Assembly (NCBI GenBank): GCA_017562135.1
Contig: QEYB01001019.1
Location: 310,001-374,000 of the forward strand
Origin: Dipylidium caninum
Lineage: Eukaryota > Platyhelminthes > Cestoda > Cyclophyllidea > Dipylidiidae
Direction: 5' to 3'
Length of the DNA: 64,000 nt
Shown: in pieces, positions 1 to 12,800 of the stretch
Layout of the letters: every line of letters starts with the position of its first letter
Position numbering within the stretch: the stretch's first letter is position 1
Translations under genes and position numbers: made by a program
Notes under the pieces: model-generated
Told to the model about the DNA's origin: nothing
What the model saw: the letters and a program-made list of their open reading frames with translations, nothing else
Database searches by the model: none

Positions 1-159
1 GACTAAATCATTGCCAGATTTGTCAAAAGAAAGCTCTATCAAGGCAAAACAACCTCGCCACCGTAGATGTAAACAAGGAGAGCCGAGGAGTCGAGGTGTA
101 GCGACTGCCAACCAAGCGGTCATGGGCCGACCTTCTAGGCGGCAGTTGAGGTAACTCAC
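1..159 (-). other. Intron of the dynein gene (partial)
   Basis: The donor GTGAGT lies at 154-159 on the minus strand, directly after the exon ending at 160. The bases from 1 to 153 show no continuing dynein homology, so they are the start of an intron that runs off the window. Confidence 0.8.
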
Positions 160-822
160 TTGCTGAACGAGGGATCCGAATGCCGGCAGGCTTGACAGGG
201 CGTTGATATTGAGCCACACATTGTCGCCGATCCACTTGGCCGGTTTGGCCGGACAGTTGAGCAGACTAAGAGCAGAACCGCCTTTCAGGAAGACCTCCAC
301 CTCGTCTCGGTCGATATTTTTCATTTGCAATTCAATCCTCAAGGCGAGGGAGAGTGTAAACATTACAAAGTCTCTTTTGTAGTAACCGCGAGTGTAGAAC
401 TCCCACATGCACTTGGTCATGTGAGAGACGATCTTATTAATTCTCTTCTGGGGCTGTGAGGAGTCTTCAGATTTGGTGAGAGACTCGTCAAAAAGTACGA
501 GGAATTGGCGGAGTCCCGTCTCGTACATGCGATTCATCCTGGCCATGTCCTGAAGGAGGAAGTAGACGAGAGCACCCCGCTCCGCCACAGGCCGATATTC
601 CTCCCGCACAACTTCTATCTCCGACTCCGTTTCCTTGGCCCTCGTCAACTGCTCCATAACTCGTTCTGACGTGGCTTTCGTGATCTGCAACACCTCGAGC
701 AGCTCATGATCGTCCACCAGGGAGCCCTTAGTATTGGCCAAACGGGAGAGCAGGTTCGCCTGCAATGCCTCCAGGCGCTTTTTGTTCTCCACGGTGCTAT
801 TCAGCAACTCCACTCGCATGGT
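160..822 (-). CDS. DNAH5: Dynein exon 42: AAA5 and start of the AAA5-AAA6 region
   Basis: 221 codons. Reads the conserved stretch after the AAA5 core, including [36 protein letters not shown] and [20 protein letters not shown]. Acceptor chosen at 823-824 because only this keeps phase 0 with exon 41; the donor GTGAGT at 154-159 is clear. The helix containing [10 protein letters not shown] is more divergent than in vertebrate DNAH5/8. Confidence 0.9.
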
Positions 823-3800
823 CTCTAAGTACTTACAGAAGACGAATATGAGCCTTACGATACTGTCCCAGTTCTTTCGTTTACTCGTGATAAAGTCACA
901 AAAATTTCCTTAAAAATCTCCCCTTTGCCAAATGATACCACCTCCTCTGAAACCACCCTGTGTCTTTGCCTCGAGATCTTCATTTGTGAATGAAGCTCAG
1001 TTGACACAGCATTCATCTTCACTGACCTTCCGCATGTCTCGCCGAGACTGCTTTTACGACAAGGGCAGACACACTAACCTCTCTTCCAGCCAAGAGGCAA
1101 AGAAGACGACATGGATGCATCAAAACCTAATCGAGAAGGCGACATTATTTCTCCAAGATGCGTCCAAATCCGCTCAAATTCAGACGAATTGTATTTTGCC
1201 GCTGTGGATGAAGAAATCACATGGATTCCCCAGTGGAGTAATTCTCAAAATGAAGGAATCCAGTGAAACTACGAAATAGTAAAGTTTGAAGTGCGAAAGT
1301 GAGGTTGAATTGGCCAAAATGAAATGCTGTATCACACCAAAACCTTCCTAACGAAAAGGGAAGAATAGCCCAAGTAAATATGAAAGCCAAATTTTTTGAA
1401 GATATCCTAGATTGCATATGGAAGGAGCAACATCTTACTTTTAAGTTGGAAAGACAAGAGGACTGTCACTTGTTTACTACGAGGGGAGTAAAAATAATCG
1501 GGCACGGAAATTTGCTACTCAACTAAGATGACCGCATCGCCAGCATAGTGAACAAGCATCTACATCGCATTTCGATGAATTTCGAACCAAATTGGAAGAT
1601 CCAAGTGGTGGTGAAAGGCGTAGAAAGGGATTGAAAGTTTTTTCCCCAAGACCGAGGGCGTTGTTTTACAAAATATCACACTAATGCTAACCACGGAGTG
1701 TATCATTTGTCACTAACGATGTTTCAGATACAATAATAATCAAATGTGTTAAAATAAGTGCTTAAATTTGATTGAATGTATACGACTTTAAAAGGTCTTG
1801 TAAAATGTTTGCCCCAACTTGGCCGAAATCGTCTCGAGTTGGTGAATTGGGCGAGGGGAAAAGACCTCCGGTACAATGGCATATTTTTGCCCCCTTGAAA
1901 TATGAAGCCTTTCTTCGTGCCACTTTTTCATTTTGAAGACAGATTTGCATTCCTGAGGCGTGCCGAGTACCTTCTGGCTGCGTGGATCGGAGTCTCACCC
2001 GTTCGAGGTTAGCTACGCAAGACTTGAAATGAACCAGAAAGGATGTCGTGGGCGGAAGGTGCTAAATGAAATGATGGGGTGTGGGATCTCTGGATGTAGA
2101 TGCAAGTAAAACTATGTGAGCCCATTCACACGAGAGTCAGCAACCTTCCCATTTGGCCGCAGCACCAAACCCGCTTCTCTTGTTTTATAAAACTCCTTCG
2201 CATAGTGTACAAAGCGTTTGTGACTCTCAGAGTTCCGCGAGAATTAATTTAGCACCAAGGTTGGCTTCACCTTTCGTGTTTTAATAGTTTGCAGTGGATG
2301 CATCCTTCGCTTGTCCTAGTCGAACAATATGTCAACTCTAGCAAGATCCTCTCTAGTCTCACTCGGCAGCCTTCAGTCTGCCTCCTCACAGAGGCGAGTG
2401 AATGAGGACAGCAGTCATTCAACCACGAGGCTGAATTTGGTACGTTTGGTTACCTTGCCAAATGACGTGTCTGTCGGACGAGTGAGCAGGCAGCTTATGA
2501 TATGACCGTACACATTAACAGCGTCCTTCAGGCTCCGGCATAACCATCATCGCCCCAATTACTGGCAGAGAGTTGGAAGTGGGAGCACGGGGCGACGATT
2601 CTGCTCCCAAATGCCAATCGGGCAGCGCCGTACCCATTGGACCGTTCGAGAGCATAGACCGAACGCGTTTCCCATGAGCTCAGAGCGGCTTTCTCCACCT
2701 CCACCACTGCCATTCACGAAGTGTAATTTCGTCCTGAGTGGTCTTTTTGTCACCTCGGTTTTCATGGCGAATACACGGCTGCTCTGGCTATGGCTGTGTC
2801 ATTATGCAAGGTGAACCTGGCGTCTTGAACTTGGGCCAAGTCAAGGAAGAGGCGCGACTTACATCCCTTTCCAGTGAGACGACACGAGCTAGCAACTGGT
2901 CCTCAAGTCCCTTTGTTGTCACGTTGAAGTCGATGAGGGCGACGTTGGTCACCAGTTCAGGTGTAAAAACAGGATTTGAGAGTTGCGTAGTGAGGATGAG
3001 GCGAAATCGGGGGTCAACCGCTGTTTCGAAGTCCCAAATTCTCACCTAAGTCGCAGTTAATAGTCAGAGACATTTTTCGAGGTTGTCAAGTACACGTTTA
3101 TCATTTGCCACGCAGAGCAAAAACAGATCTAAGATGAAAGGTGAAAGGGAAGAAGTGTACCTGCAAAGTGGTTCCCACATTGTAAAATGACTGGGCGACA
3201 AGTTGATCCAAACCGGGATCTAACTCCTCCATGATTCCTTCTATAATGAGCTTCTTTCCGGCATTCAGGGCCTCCTCGACATCCTGTTTGAATTTCTTGT
3301 GCGCCACAGAGGTGATCTGCAGGTGGCGGGACAACCTACTTGTTAGTTTCTTATCTGTATGGCGTTTCGTACAACAACATCATAGTCAAACAATTGAAGC
3401 ACGCGTGGATGATGCGTGTTGGGCTCTGTTTTACCAACCGGTGCTGGTTTTTTGTTCAGCACGCTGATCTCCTTAGCGACTCATTTAATAGCATCCTCTG
3501 ACCGAGATCGTTTACCCCTACACACATAAATGCGGAGGCAAAACATGAAACACGAGATTCGTGCTCCACTGAAGGAGAAATTTTGCTTTCAACGTGGACA
3601 GCGAGCACGGCCTGGAAGTAATCTCTCAAGTGGAGAAGGTATGAAGAGCGCACAAAGTGGCAATAGTCATTGGACCAGCCCTTCGTGAAACCACTCAGTG
3701 ATTAGCTTTTTACTCGTCAGCAAATGCCAACTTGGGAGGGAAGTGGGGAGATTAAAGCGGCGACTGAGGCTATCGCATTCGCCTGCAAGGCGTGTCAACT

Positions 3801-6800
3801 CACGACGACACTGGCAGCGTAGAGGTTGGTGAGCCACTTCTTGCCCTGGCCCTGGGGGTCGATGAGGAGGGGATAGCGCAGTCCGGCCGTTGCCATTACT
3901 GCGTTCTGAATGGACAATTCGTCCAGCGGCAGGCCCTTCATGCTCCACTCATTCAACTGTGCGCAGTGAGAAAAAGTGCTGTTAAGTCACACCACTCCAC
4001 CAACGCGTTCACGACCAGCGCCTTTACCGCGCCAACTGCGTCCACAAGGGTTGACGCGACCACTCGAAAAGAGCTACGAGGCTAACGCCAGCACTAAAGG
4101 GGACTGCGAACGCTGTGTCCTTCAAGCAAAGCTGAAGGAAGGGGCGAAAAAATGGGCCTCATCTACTTCTGCTCCCATGTCCGCCCTGCTTCGTGCACAA
4201 CGCTAAACGAATAAGGCGGTTCCCTGAAATTTTTTCTGAGGGAGTGCTAATCCTCGTTGATATTACGTAAAAGCAGCTGTTCTGAGGCTATTTTTCATAC
4301 TAGACAAGCATGAAGTTAATCATAATTCAAGTGCCTCCCATTATTCCCTCCGTGGACACTTCTGCTTAGGGTGATTTTGCTTTGATGGAGAGTGGAGGGT
4401 AGATAACAGAAGGCACTTGAAGAAAAGGTCTTCCACGAACTGTGTGTAAAAGGGTCTGGATTTTAGAGAGAACGAGATACTTCTGCCCTCTCTGTTAGAC
4501 ATTACAAGAAGCAGACCATCCAAAAACGTGCGACACTTAATGATCCAAAGTCTCTTGCAACTCTCACCGCAGTCTGGAGCGTCCACTTTGTGTACGGATG
4601 AAGTTGTGCTGACTTACGGTGGTGGGGGACACCAGGATCTTCACACAGTCCAAATCTTCGCTCGTTGGCACTCCGCGTTGGCGCAGCAGTCGAATGCAGT
4701 ATTTGATCGCCGCCATCCTCGCCACCTGATTAAACCCGCCTAGGTAGGTGAGGAAGGCAGCGGTGACAATTGAATTGCCAGTCAGCAGGAAGATCTCCTC
4801 TTTGTGCTGCCGCGACGTCTGTCCCCATCGGGAGGCCTCGTCACTCAGACCGTCTATCAACTGATTTGCAGTGTCCATACGACGAATGCACAGATCTGCC
4901 TCCTCCTGAAGTTTATGCTTCCGTCTCACAGCCACGTCGTACTCCGCCTGGACCCTGTTCAGCACTGCCGTCTTCTCCGCCAGCACTGCCTCCACCTCTG
5001 TTAACTCACCTTGTGCCTTCTCCAACATCTGCTCCGACTTCTTCAGACTGTCCTGCAGTGGCACCACCACCTTACACACAAAGTAGTACTTCACCATTGA
5101 TATCGTCCACTGCAGTAGGCCGGCCACGTTACCACACGTTTTTTTCGCACTGAATAGTGTGTAGTCGGGGGCATTCATGTAGGGCTCGAGGAGGTCGACC
5201 ATCTCCTCCGTCAGGATGTACTTCGGGTAGGTGAGGAGGAGGGAGAGGAAGTTTTGGTTGGACATAAATCTAACCGACTCGGTCCAGGAGGGTTTCAAGA
5301 AACCCGGTCTTTCGGGATCTGCCTCCACCGGCACAAGGGGCCGGTAAAAGAGGATGTTCACACAGTCCATAATTCGCATTATAAGGTTCGGTGGCTTCTG
5401 TAGCTTACGAACAGTGGCGATGTCTGCCAACTTAATGGTGTTGAGAGCCTCTTCGGCCTCGTCGAGGGCCGGCGCGGCAGCGACCAACTTTTCTTGAGCT
5501 TTGTGATGATCACTCTCCATAGATCTCACAATTTCCTCACAGCGGCTTTTCGCCTCTTCTACACGCGTTTTAACACCAGCAGCAACCCGCGTCTCCTGAA
5601 GGACTCGCTGCAGAACCAACTCGGAGCGCTCGTTGGCGATCTTCAGCTCCTCTTCGGCCACCGCCAGTTCGGTCTTAAGGACGGCGATGGATTCACGAGC
5701 CTCCTGCAACCGATTGACGCCCGTGTCCATGCGGTTGGTTATCTCCGTCATTTCTGCAAACTTCCTCTCGTACACCTACAGAACCACCACATGTCCTTTC
5801 TCACTCGCTATACGACACTTTAATTTTGCCAAAAAATCTTTTCCAATACCCTCCCACAACTTATATTTTCCTCACTTTCGCCATATCTCCTCCTCCAGAG
5901 TTGGGAGCTGAGGTGAGCGAGTCTCAAGTGTGCGAAGTGTTTGAACAAAGTCATATTTAGGTGGAGGCAATGAAAGAGCCTTAACGTGTATCAAATCTGA
6001 TTCCAGTCACACCAATTCCAACAGCAGTGTCGGTGGTGCTACGGGGAAAGTTTATGGTTACCGACCTTCCGAGAGCAATGCATCAACAGTGCCGGAGGTG
6101 CAGGGGCCAAGTAGAGGCCGAAGACACCTCTGAGTAGTCAGTACGATTTGATTAAAAACTATCGTCTTCTTCACAATAGTCGTGGATCAGAAAATTTTAT
6201 GCTTCTTGCATTATTTACCGCGGACTAACACGCCAATCACTTACGGCCTTGAAGGCATCAAGGAAGTGGAAGAACGTATTGGGAGTGAAGAGGTTGATGC
6301 GACCTGTGATGCGTGCGTAGTTGGTGCACATGCGGTCAAAGTAGAGGTGGAGGTCGGCAATCACATTGACACAGGCGGAGCGGATGGAGGGCTGTATGAG
6401 GACCTCTGCCACAGTGGACGTCTCCTCGAACACGCGCTCCGCACAGGAGACGAGAGCGTCCCTGGGCCAGTTGTGGAACCAGTCGATGGAGCATCCAGCC
6501 ACCAGACCGGGAAATGCCAGTGTCCGTGCGCGGAAACGCTCTCCCACCCCAGAGAACAGCAGTGCAATGTGCGCGTGGCGTCGCGCACGGGTGAGGAAGA
6601 AGTCAATGAGTTGGCGCGCCTCACAGGTTTTGTGGGGGTGCTCACGGCGGTAGACATTCACTAGGCTGCTCCCAACCTCTTCCAACTCCTCCCGGTTGAA
6701 GTATGTCTCCACCTATGCAAAAGAAAAACGATTCTGCTTACCTACTAAGCGAATCTTCTGTGAGGTAGCGGAATAATTCCGCATTTTCGTCTTCAGACGG

Positions 6801-9800
6801 GGGTTGCGTGGCCACCAGCTAATGCAAATCTTCCTCATCTCTGGATGGTGAGCCAATCGGACGCTAAGTCAGCCACGTGATTGTTGGTTAGGGGAAATGC
6901 GGATTCGGAGTGACGTTGGCTGTGAACTTATTCGGTGGAGGTGAGAAGACAACAATAAATGTCTCAATCCCGAGGCTACCTTGGACAGGATAACGATTCG
7001 CCTTTAATTCGTAAATGCTTCCCTAACACTTTGTGCCGACTAGGCGGACACGCATGGTATCATGAACCGTGTATTAGTAGAAGTCGTCGCAAAAATAAAC
7101 GGAATTTGCAGAGCATCACACTTGAAGAGACTAATATTTCGAGAGGAGTTGGATGCAGAGGATGCGGCGATGAAACATAGGCGGAAAGGAAATGCACCCC
7201 CCGTCGACTTCACTTAATCTCTTCTCGAGCATTCACAGCCTCGCCACTGTTTTGTGAGGCCTCTGATGCTAAAAAAGCTGTCATTGTGCATGGAAAAGGC
7301 GCATGTTTGCAGAATCGCCATAGTCGGTTGATTTTCTTACTTGTAAGACATTAGAAGCAAAAAGAGAAGCAGTCTTTGGCGAGTTACTACGAAGATTCCG
7401 AGGTAGCATTGAGCGTTGGGTTAAACGGTAGACTGCCTTCGCATGACCAAATGGCCGATCTTACCATGCCGCCCATGAGAATGTTGTTGATGTAGTCGAG
7501 AAAGATCTCGTCTTTGACGTTTGTATCATTGAATTGGAATACAACGCCCCTGCCTTCGAGCCCCGCTCGTCGATACATCAGCTTGATGTCCTCCAGCAGA
7601 TTTGCCACTGTGTAGATGCTAGAACAGGAAAAAGACTGTCGCTTCGACTTGGTGGGAAGTTGAATGGCCAACAACAGCTTATGTCTAGTGTCATACTCGT
7701 AGTCTGCAATTGTTTGCCTCAAAATAAAATTTATCAACAACATTAGAGTTTGAAGAAGGTTGTCTGACGCTCCGATTCAGGCCGCAGCCATGTTTGCTTC
7801 CACCTATGAACATAGGATTTGCGGCCAAATGCACCTCGGCAGGGCGATATACCATTTTTCCCCTGCGTTGAGCCCCCACGAGGGAGCTTGGCGATTACAC
7901 TCGTGTACATTTCGTCAGCAGTCTGCCAACCCCTCGGCAGGTGTGTATTCTCACCGCCTCTCTCAAGCCTCCACCTGTGCAAGTTGAAAATGTGTGTGTG
8001 TTCGACTGAGTGAATGGGCGACTTTGCGGTGTTTGCAGTCGTCTAACTACTGTTTCCTCGTGCTGGGCGAAGAGAGCCAGTACCTTCTGCTGTTGACGGT
8101 GAGGAGTCGATAGCCACAGACGTAAGTCGCCAGTTTGAGGGTGGTGGTCTTCCCACTGCCGCCAACACCCACCATGAGGATGTTGCCACGGTCGGGGCGC
8201 AGAGCACGGCACGTACGGACAATGTGGCCGATGATCTGATTGAAGAAAACTATTGTCACCGGTGTTCCACGGGTCTCGTAGTTCATGGCGGCAAGGAATT
8301 TGGCCAGACGCTGTCGCAGTACTTCTATGTCGTACACCTGGGAAGAGAAATGAAAAGGGAGATTCGCTGGACGGGGCTCATCTGTGGTTCAACCCATGCT
8401 TGACTGCCGAACTGCGACTCTGCATCCCCCAGACTCGTGATCATCTGGCAGTTTTGCGGTGCAACTTTCTAAGAAATGTGGAGAATGCAGTCAACGCCAT
8501 CACGCACATGAACAAGACAGCCGCGAATGGAGAGAATGATCTTAACAAACCATTGCTCTTCTACGAGAGTCTCAGGCATGACCTTAAGGAAGCCGACCTG
8601 TCCAGACTTAACTTCTTCCACTAACTCGTATACTCCGTCAACGCACCACCCTGACGGTCATTAACTGCTCCGTTGGCTAAATTTTGAAGGTATTCTCGCA
8701 AGTTGGGAGGCAATCACCCATTCGCCACTTTAACCGTACTCGTGACAATGTCACACTCAATGAATCGCTCTCCTCCTACTTTAAACCCTTTCGTCTTCTT
8801 CTTCTTCGTGATTGAGCACCTCGTACCCCCTGGACATTTGACCGGTCGATGGGAGACGCCGGATCTTACCACACGATTGTGGCTGAAGCCGTCGAGAGAA
8901 GGGTAGTGAGAGGGGGAATGGAGGTTGTCACCCTGCGTGACAATAACCGCAGTGTGGCCTTTGGTCCTCGCCAAGGGGACCGCAGGGTTTTAGGTTGTGC
9001 CCAATACCCTTAAGTCACTGGGAGAGGCGGAAATTTAAGGCATCCACTTTGCTATTTATTTGCAACTCTAACCCCTCGAGGGTAGCCTGAACCACTTCAC
9101 CTTTAATTGTGCCCAACCGTGGAGTCGGGGAGAATCCATCAAATTTCAAGGCGCCTCACAACACCTCACTTGACAAGCCGGCCAAATCGAGGGCTTAAAC
9201 CTTCTCCACTTGATTTGGCCGGCTGCTCAGGCGCCCAGCTGTAAGCGGGCGTCAGCTTCGGCTGATACGAGGCCCACTTGGTGAGTGCTCGGGTCGAGTC
9301 TTAGCCCGACAAAATGCATGTCACTTAAGCAGTGGGGAGAAAGTCAGGACAATCAAGGCGCAGACGTACCGGCTCGTAGTGCTTTATGGGTGTTGGCAGT
9401 CCTTCGCTCTTGCCGCCTGAACTTCCCGACTCCTCGCCCTCTTCATCGTCTCTATAAAGTAAAAATAAGGTCACTACGTGCGAATGGCGATGATTTTGTG
9501 CGTTCGGGGAAGTGTTTAGGGGGAAAATACAATTTGTTGTGCCGGAGACGAGAGTTGGGACTCCATCTACTGCCGCCTTTCCGTGTTATAATTTGCATAA
9601 GTTCAGTGGCGTAAATGAACTTCATCAGCAGCCCTTGACAGCACACTGTCGCTTCACGCTCAAGACCGACGTGAATCAACCTTGCTCTGACTCCTTTCCT
9701 ATGTCATTTTGCGTACATTGAGAGATAAAAAGAGACAGCCGAACATGAGCCAAATAAACACATGCTACGTGTCGAAAAGTGTTGGCATAGAAACGCTCAC

Positions 9801-12800
9801 AACTTCCCGGTAGACCTAATATGTGGCCTCGGAAGGTGTGAAAAGAAGATATGTGAGATGGAACAAAGTGGTGTGAATATCCGCTCAAAGTAAGAGCATC
9901 CTTTGGACAGCCAAGCCAATTCTCTTCCCCGCCCTGCCAGGCGACACTTCGTGGCGTTAACTAAGCCAGCACCGGTGACGCACATTACCATAATTCTCAC
10001 AAAATAATGAGGTTGTAACTTGCCAAAACTCAGCAAACCCGCATCCCGCTGCATCTGCGCTCTTTAGGGTTTATCTCTTCGGGCGTCATTAACGCCGCTA
10101 TCAGAAGTGCTGGTAAGAATGTTGGTGGTAAAGCATGTGTAGGTGGAGTGTAGGAGCCACTACGCGGTCTAACTTTTGCCTTGAAGCAGGCAATTATGAG
10201 TCAGAAAGTGAGGCGTAAATGCCGTCAGTCGCCTAATGATGGAAAAGCAATTACCGAGGCCCCATAGATTATTGCCCAGGCGAGTTGTGTCGGTAGATGG
10301 GTGGAGGAAGTAAATAGAACTTCTCAAATGCCCCCCACAAAATTCAACTTGCCGACGACATGGTCTGAAGACATCGCCTATTTTGACGACGTGACACCTC
10401 TTCGTGGACACGAAACAGTCTACAATGTCTTGTTCGACTCACTTCCCACTGATGACGGGAATGTCAAGGCGAATGTAATAACAGATTTCTTTCTTTAAGC
10501 TACTGCCTTCGCATTTGTCACGATTATGTGACTAAGGCAGTTTCACCAGCCTGGTGGGGTTAATTCTTACATTTTCCGCTGGAAAATGTCGCCGAAAGCA
10601 AAGTGTGATGGATGGCAATCGTATGCAAAGTTGACTTCAACTACATCGATAGTTGAAAATGTGGTGTTTGAAGGAAACAGAAATAGCTACCTACCGCATA
10701 AAATCGCAAAAAGAAACTTTTTGGTCCAGTACAGAGGTGATGCCTTTTCCAAAGAAACCCACTGCCAGCTGCCTCAGATTGTCGGTGAACCACGATTTGT
10801 CCTCCAGACTCGCCAGTTTATCCGATAGCACCCGGGTTACCTCGTTTTTCCACAGGCGGATGAGAAGTTCACGCGTCTTGTAGACCTACTCAGGCAAACA
10901 CGCAAAAATTATTCCTCTCTAGAGCGCCTACTTAAATAGCCAATCAGTAGACACACTCGCCTCACTGGTAGCGAAGGTGAGGCCTTGCCATATACGACTG
11001 AGATCGCGCAAGTTGAAAATGTAGTGAATGTTGCGCGGAGTAGGAAGCATCTTTCTTTGACAGAGGCCCAAACGCGTCGAGTGAGCGGCACCAGCGTAAT
11101 AGCCTGCTCCTGAACCTCTCTGAGGAAGCCGCGGTCCTTGGAGAAGTGTCCCACAGCGATCGCGGTGAAAATGGTGTCGATGGAGGCATCACTGGGTAGA
11201 GTGCAGTTGAATACGCAAAATTGGCGCTTCAGACGCATTGGAATGTCATTTCGACCACCCTCGGGTGTGGCCATAGCCGCCACGAACTTGGCCGGAAAAA
11301 GTAGAGAAATTGAATTTTGTACCACGTACACGTGACCGCTATTGTCTCTTCATATCCCCAAACGCCCGAAAAATCTCGTGATGCAGCAATGTTCTACTTA
11401 TCCCGCCTCCGCTCCCCTTATCTATAGACTCGACAAGCCCGCTTCCAAATGCTCCTTGTGTGAAACTCCCTACAACGTTGATCCCCTAGACAGAATGTAT
11501 TTTTGGTTGTGGCGCACTTGAGGAAAGCGTTGACTATCATAACTTGGGTGTTCACGGCGGATTATGGTTCTCCACTCCCGATGATTCGCACGGGTCTTCT
11601 GTCCCCCTTACAACCGCGTAAACCTGATTTCAAGTCATCTACCCATCATTGTGGAGGGCAAAGATGGAAAATTCTAATGCTTGCTAGTTTTCTGCTGCCA
11701 TCACACGATGGTCGCGACTAGGACGACCGTCTTCTCCCTGATTGGAATGATGTGCAGGAAAAGTGCTAAAAGTGGTGAGGATGCAAAAGGCATATTGCTT
11801 GAGCGGTGAGCACCCCAATGAAAACGATTGGACATTGACAGATTTTAGCTGCTACCGGGTCACGACGGTTGCCTACTGCATGGCTCATAATGGTCCCCCT
11901 CCCCTCCTTCTCCCCCCCCCACCGACGTAAAGTTTAAAGTCACCAAGAGGGAAGAAGTGGAACACCTCGTGCCCACCTGTACGTCCACAATTGCGACAAA
12001 TTCGCCGGGTCTTTGAAGGCTGTAGAATCCGCCGCACTCCATGGTCTGGCGAACGATTTCATTGGCCACCTGGTCGCCCCATTCATTCACCACCGGCATG
12101 CTAATGTCGTCAATGAAGACGGTCAACTTTTTGCCCAGCGGCGGTCCGAAGGTGAAGCCTACCCGCTTGTCTACGAAGCCTTCCATTGAGGTCTGAAGCA
12201 GGGTGAAGAGGGCATGAAATTCCACCTGTCCACTGCCTCCACATGAGTATTCTTATCCCTTCTGGAAGCTCTCTGGCAGATCGTTAACGACTGCTCAGCG
12301 TGTCTGATTTTTAATTTTTTTTAACTTTTAGGCTAATCGTTTCCGTCGAGAGACTTCTAATGGGACAATGTCCTCTGAACTTCAGCACTTACACTCTGTC
12401 AACTGGCATTGATATTTGACCGACATAAGACATGCTGCTGCACATTTGCGCCATCGGGAGACCACAAATTTCCCTACTCCGGTGTGTGCGACTCTCATCT
12501 GAAACTACACAACACTCACTCTGAGGACTAAGTCTCTACATTCGATTAACCAAATCGCTTAAAAATAATGTCTTCCGCTCAGGCAGAGAATCGACTACGA
12601 ATGACCAAAGCAAACAGTAGTGGTAGGTGTACGGGAAATCGGTGGCTCGAGACTCGACCAACGGAGGGAAATCATTTCCCGCTTGTGGTTAAAATGTGAC
12701 AAAATCAAACTAATTAATTAAGAAGAAATATAGCAGTTTAGATCCCTTCTTTTAACTCCCAAATTGCCTAAACTTCCGAGGTTACTCAAACCGACGAGAA

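Noticed and set aside
6182..6664. 160-residue plus-strand frame opposite the AAA4 exon
   Set aside because: Antisense shadow; the minus strand reads clear AAA4 sequence.
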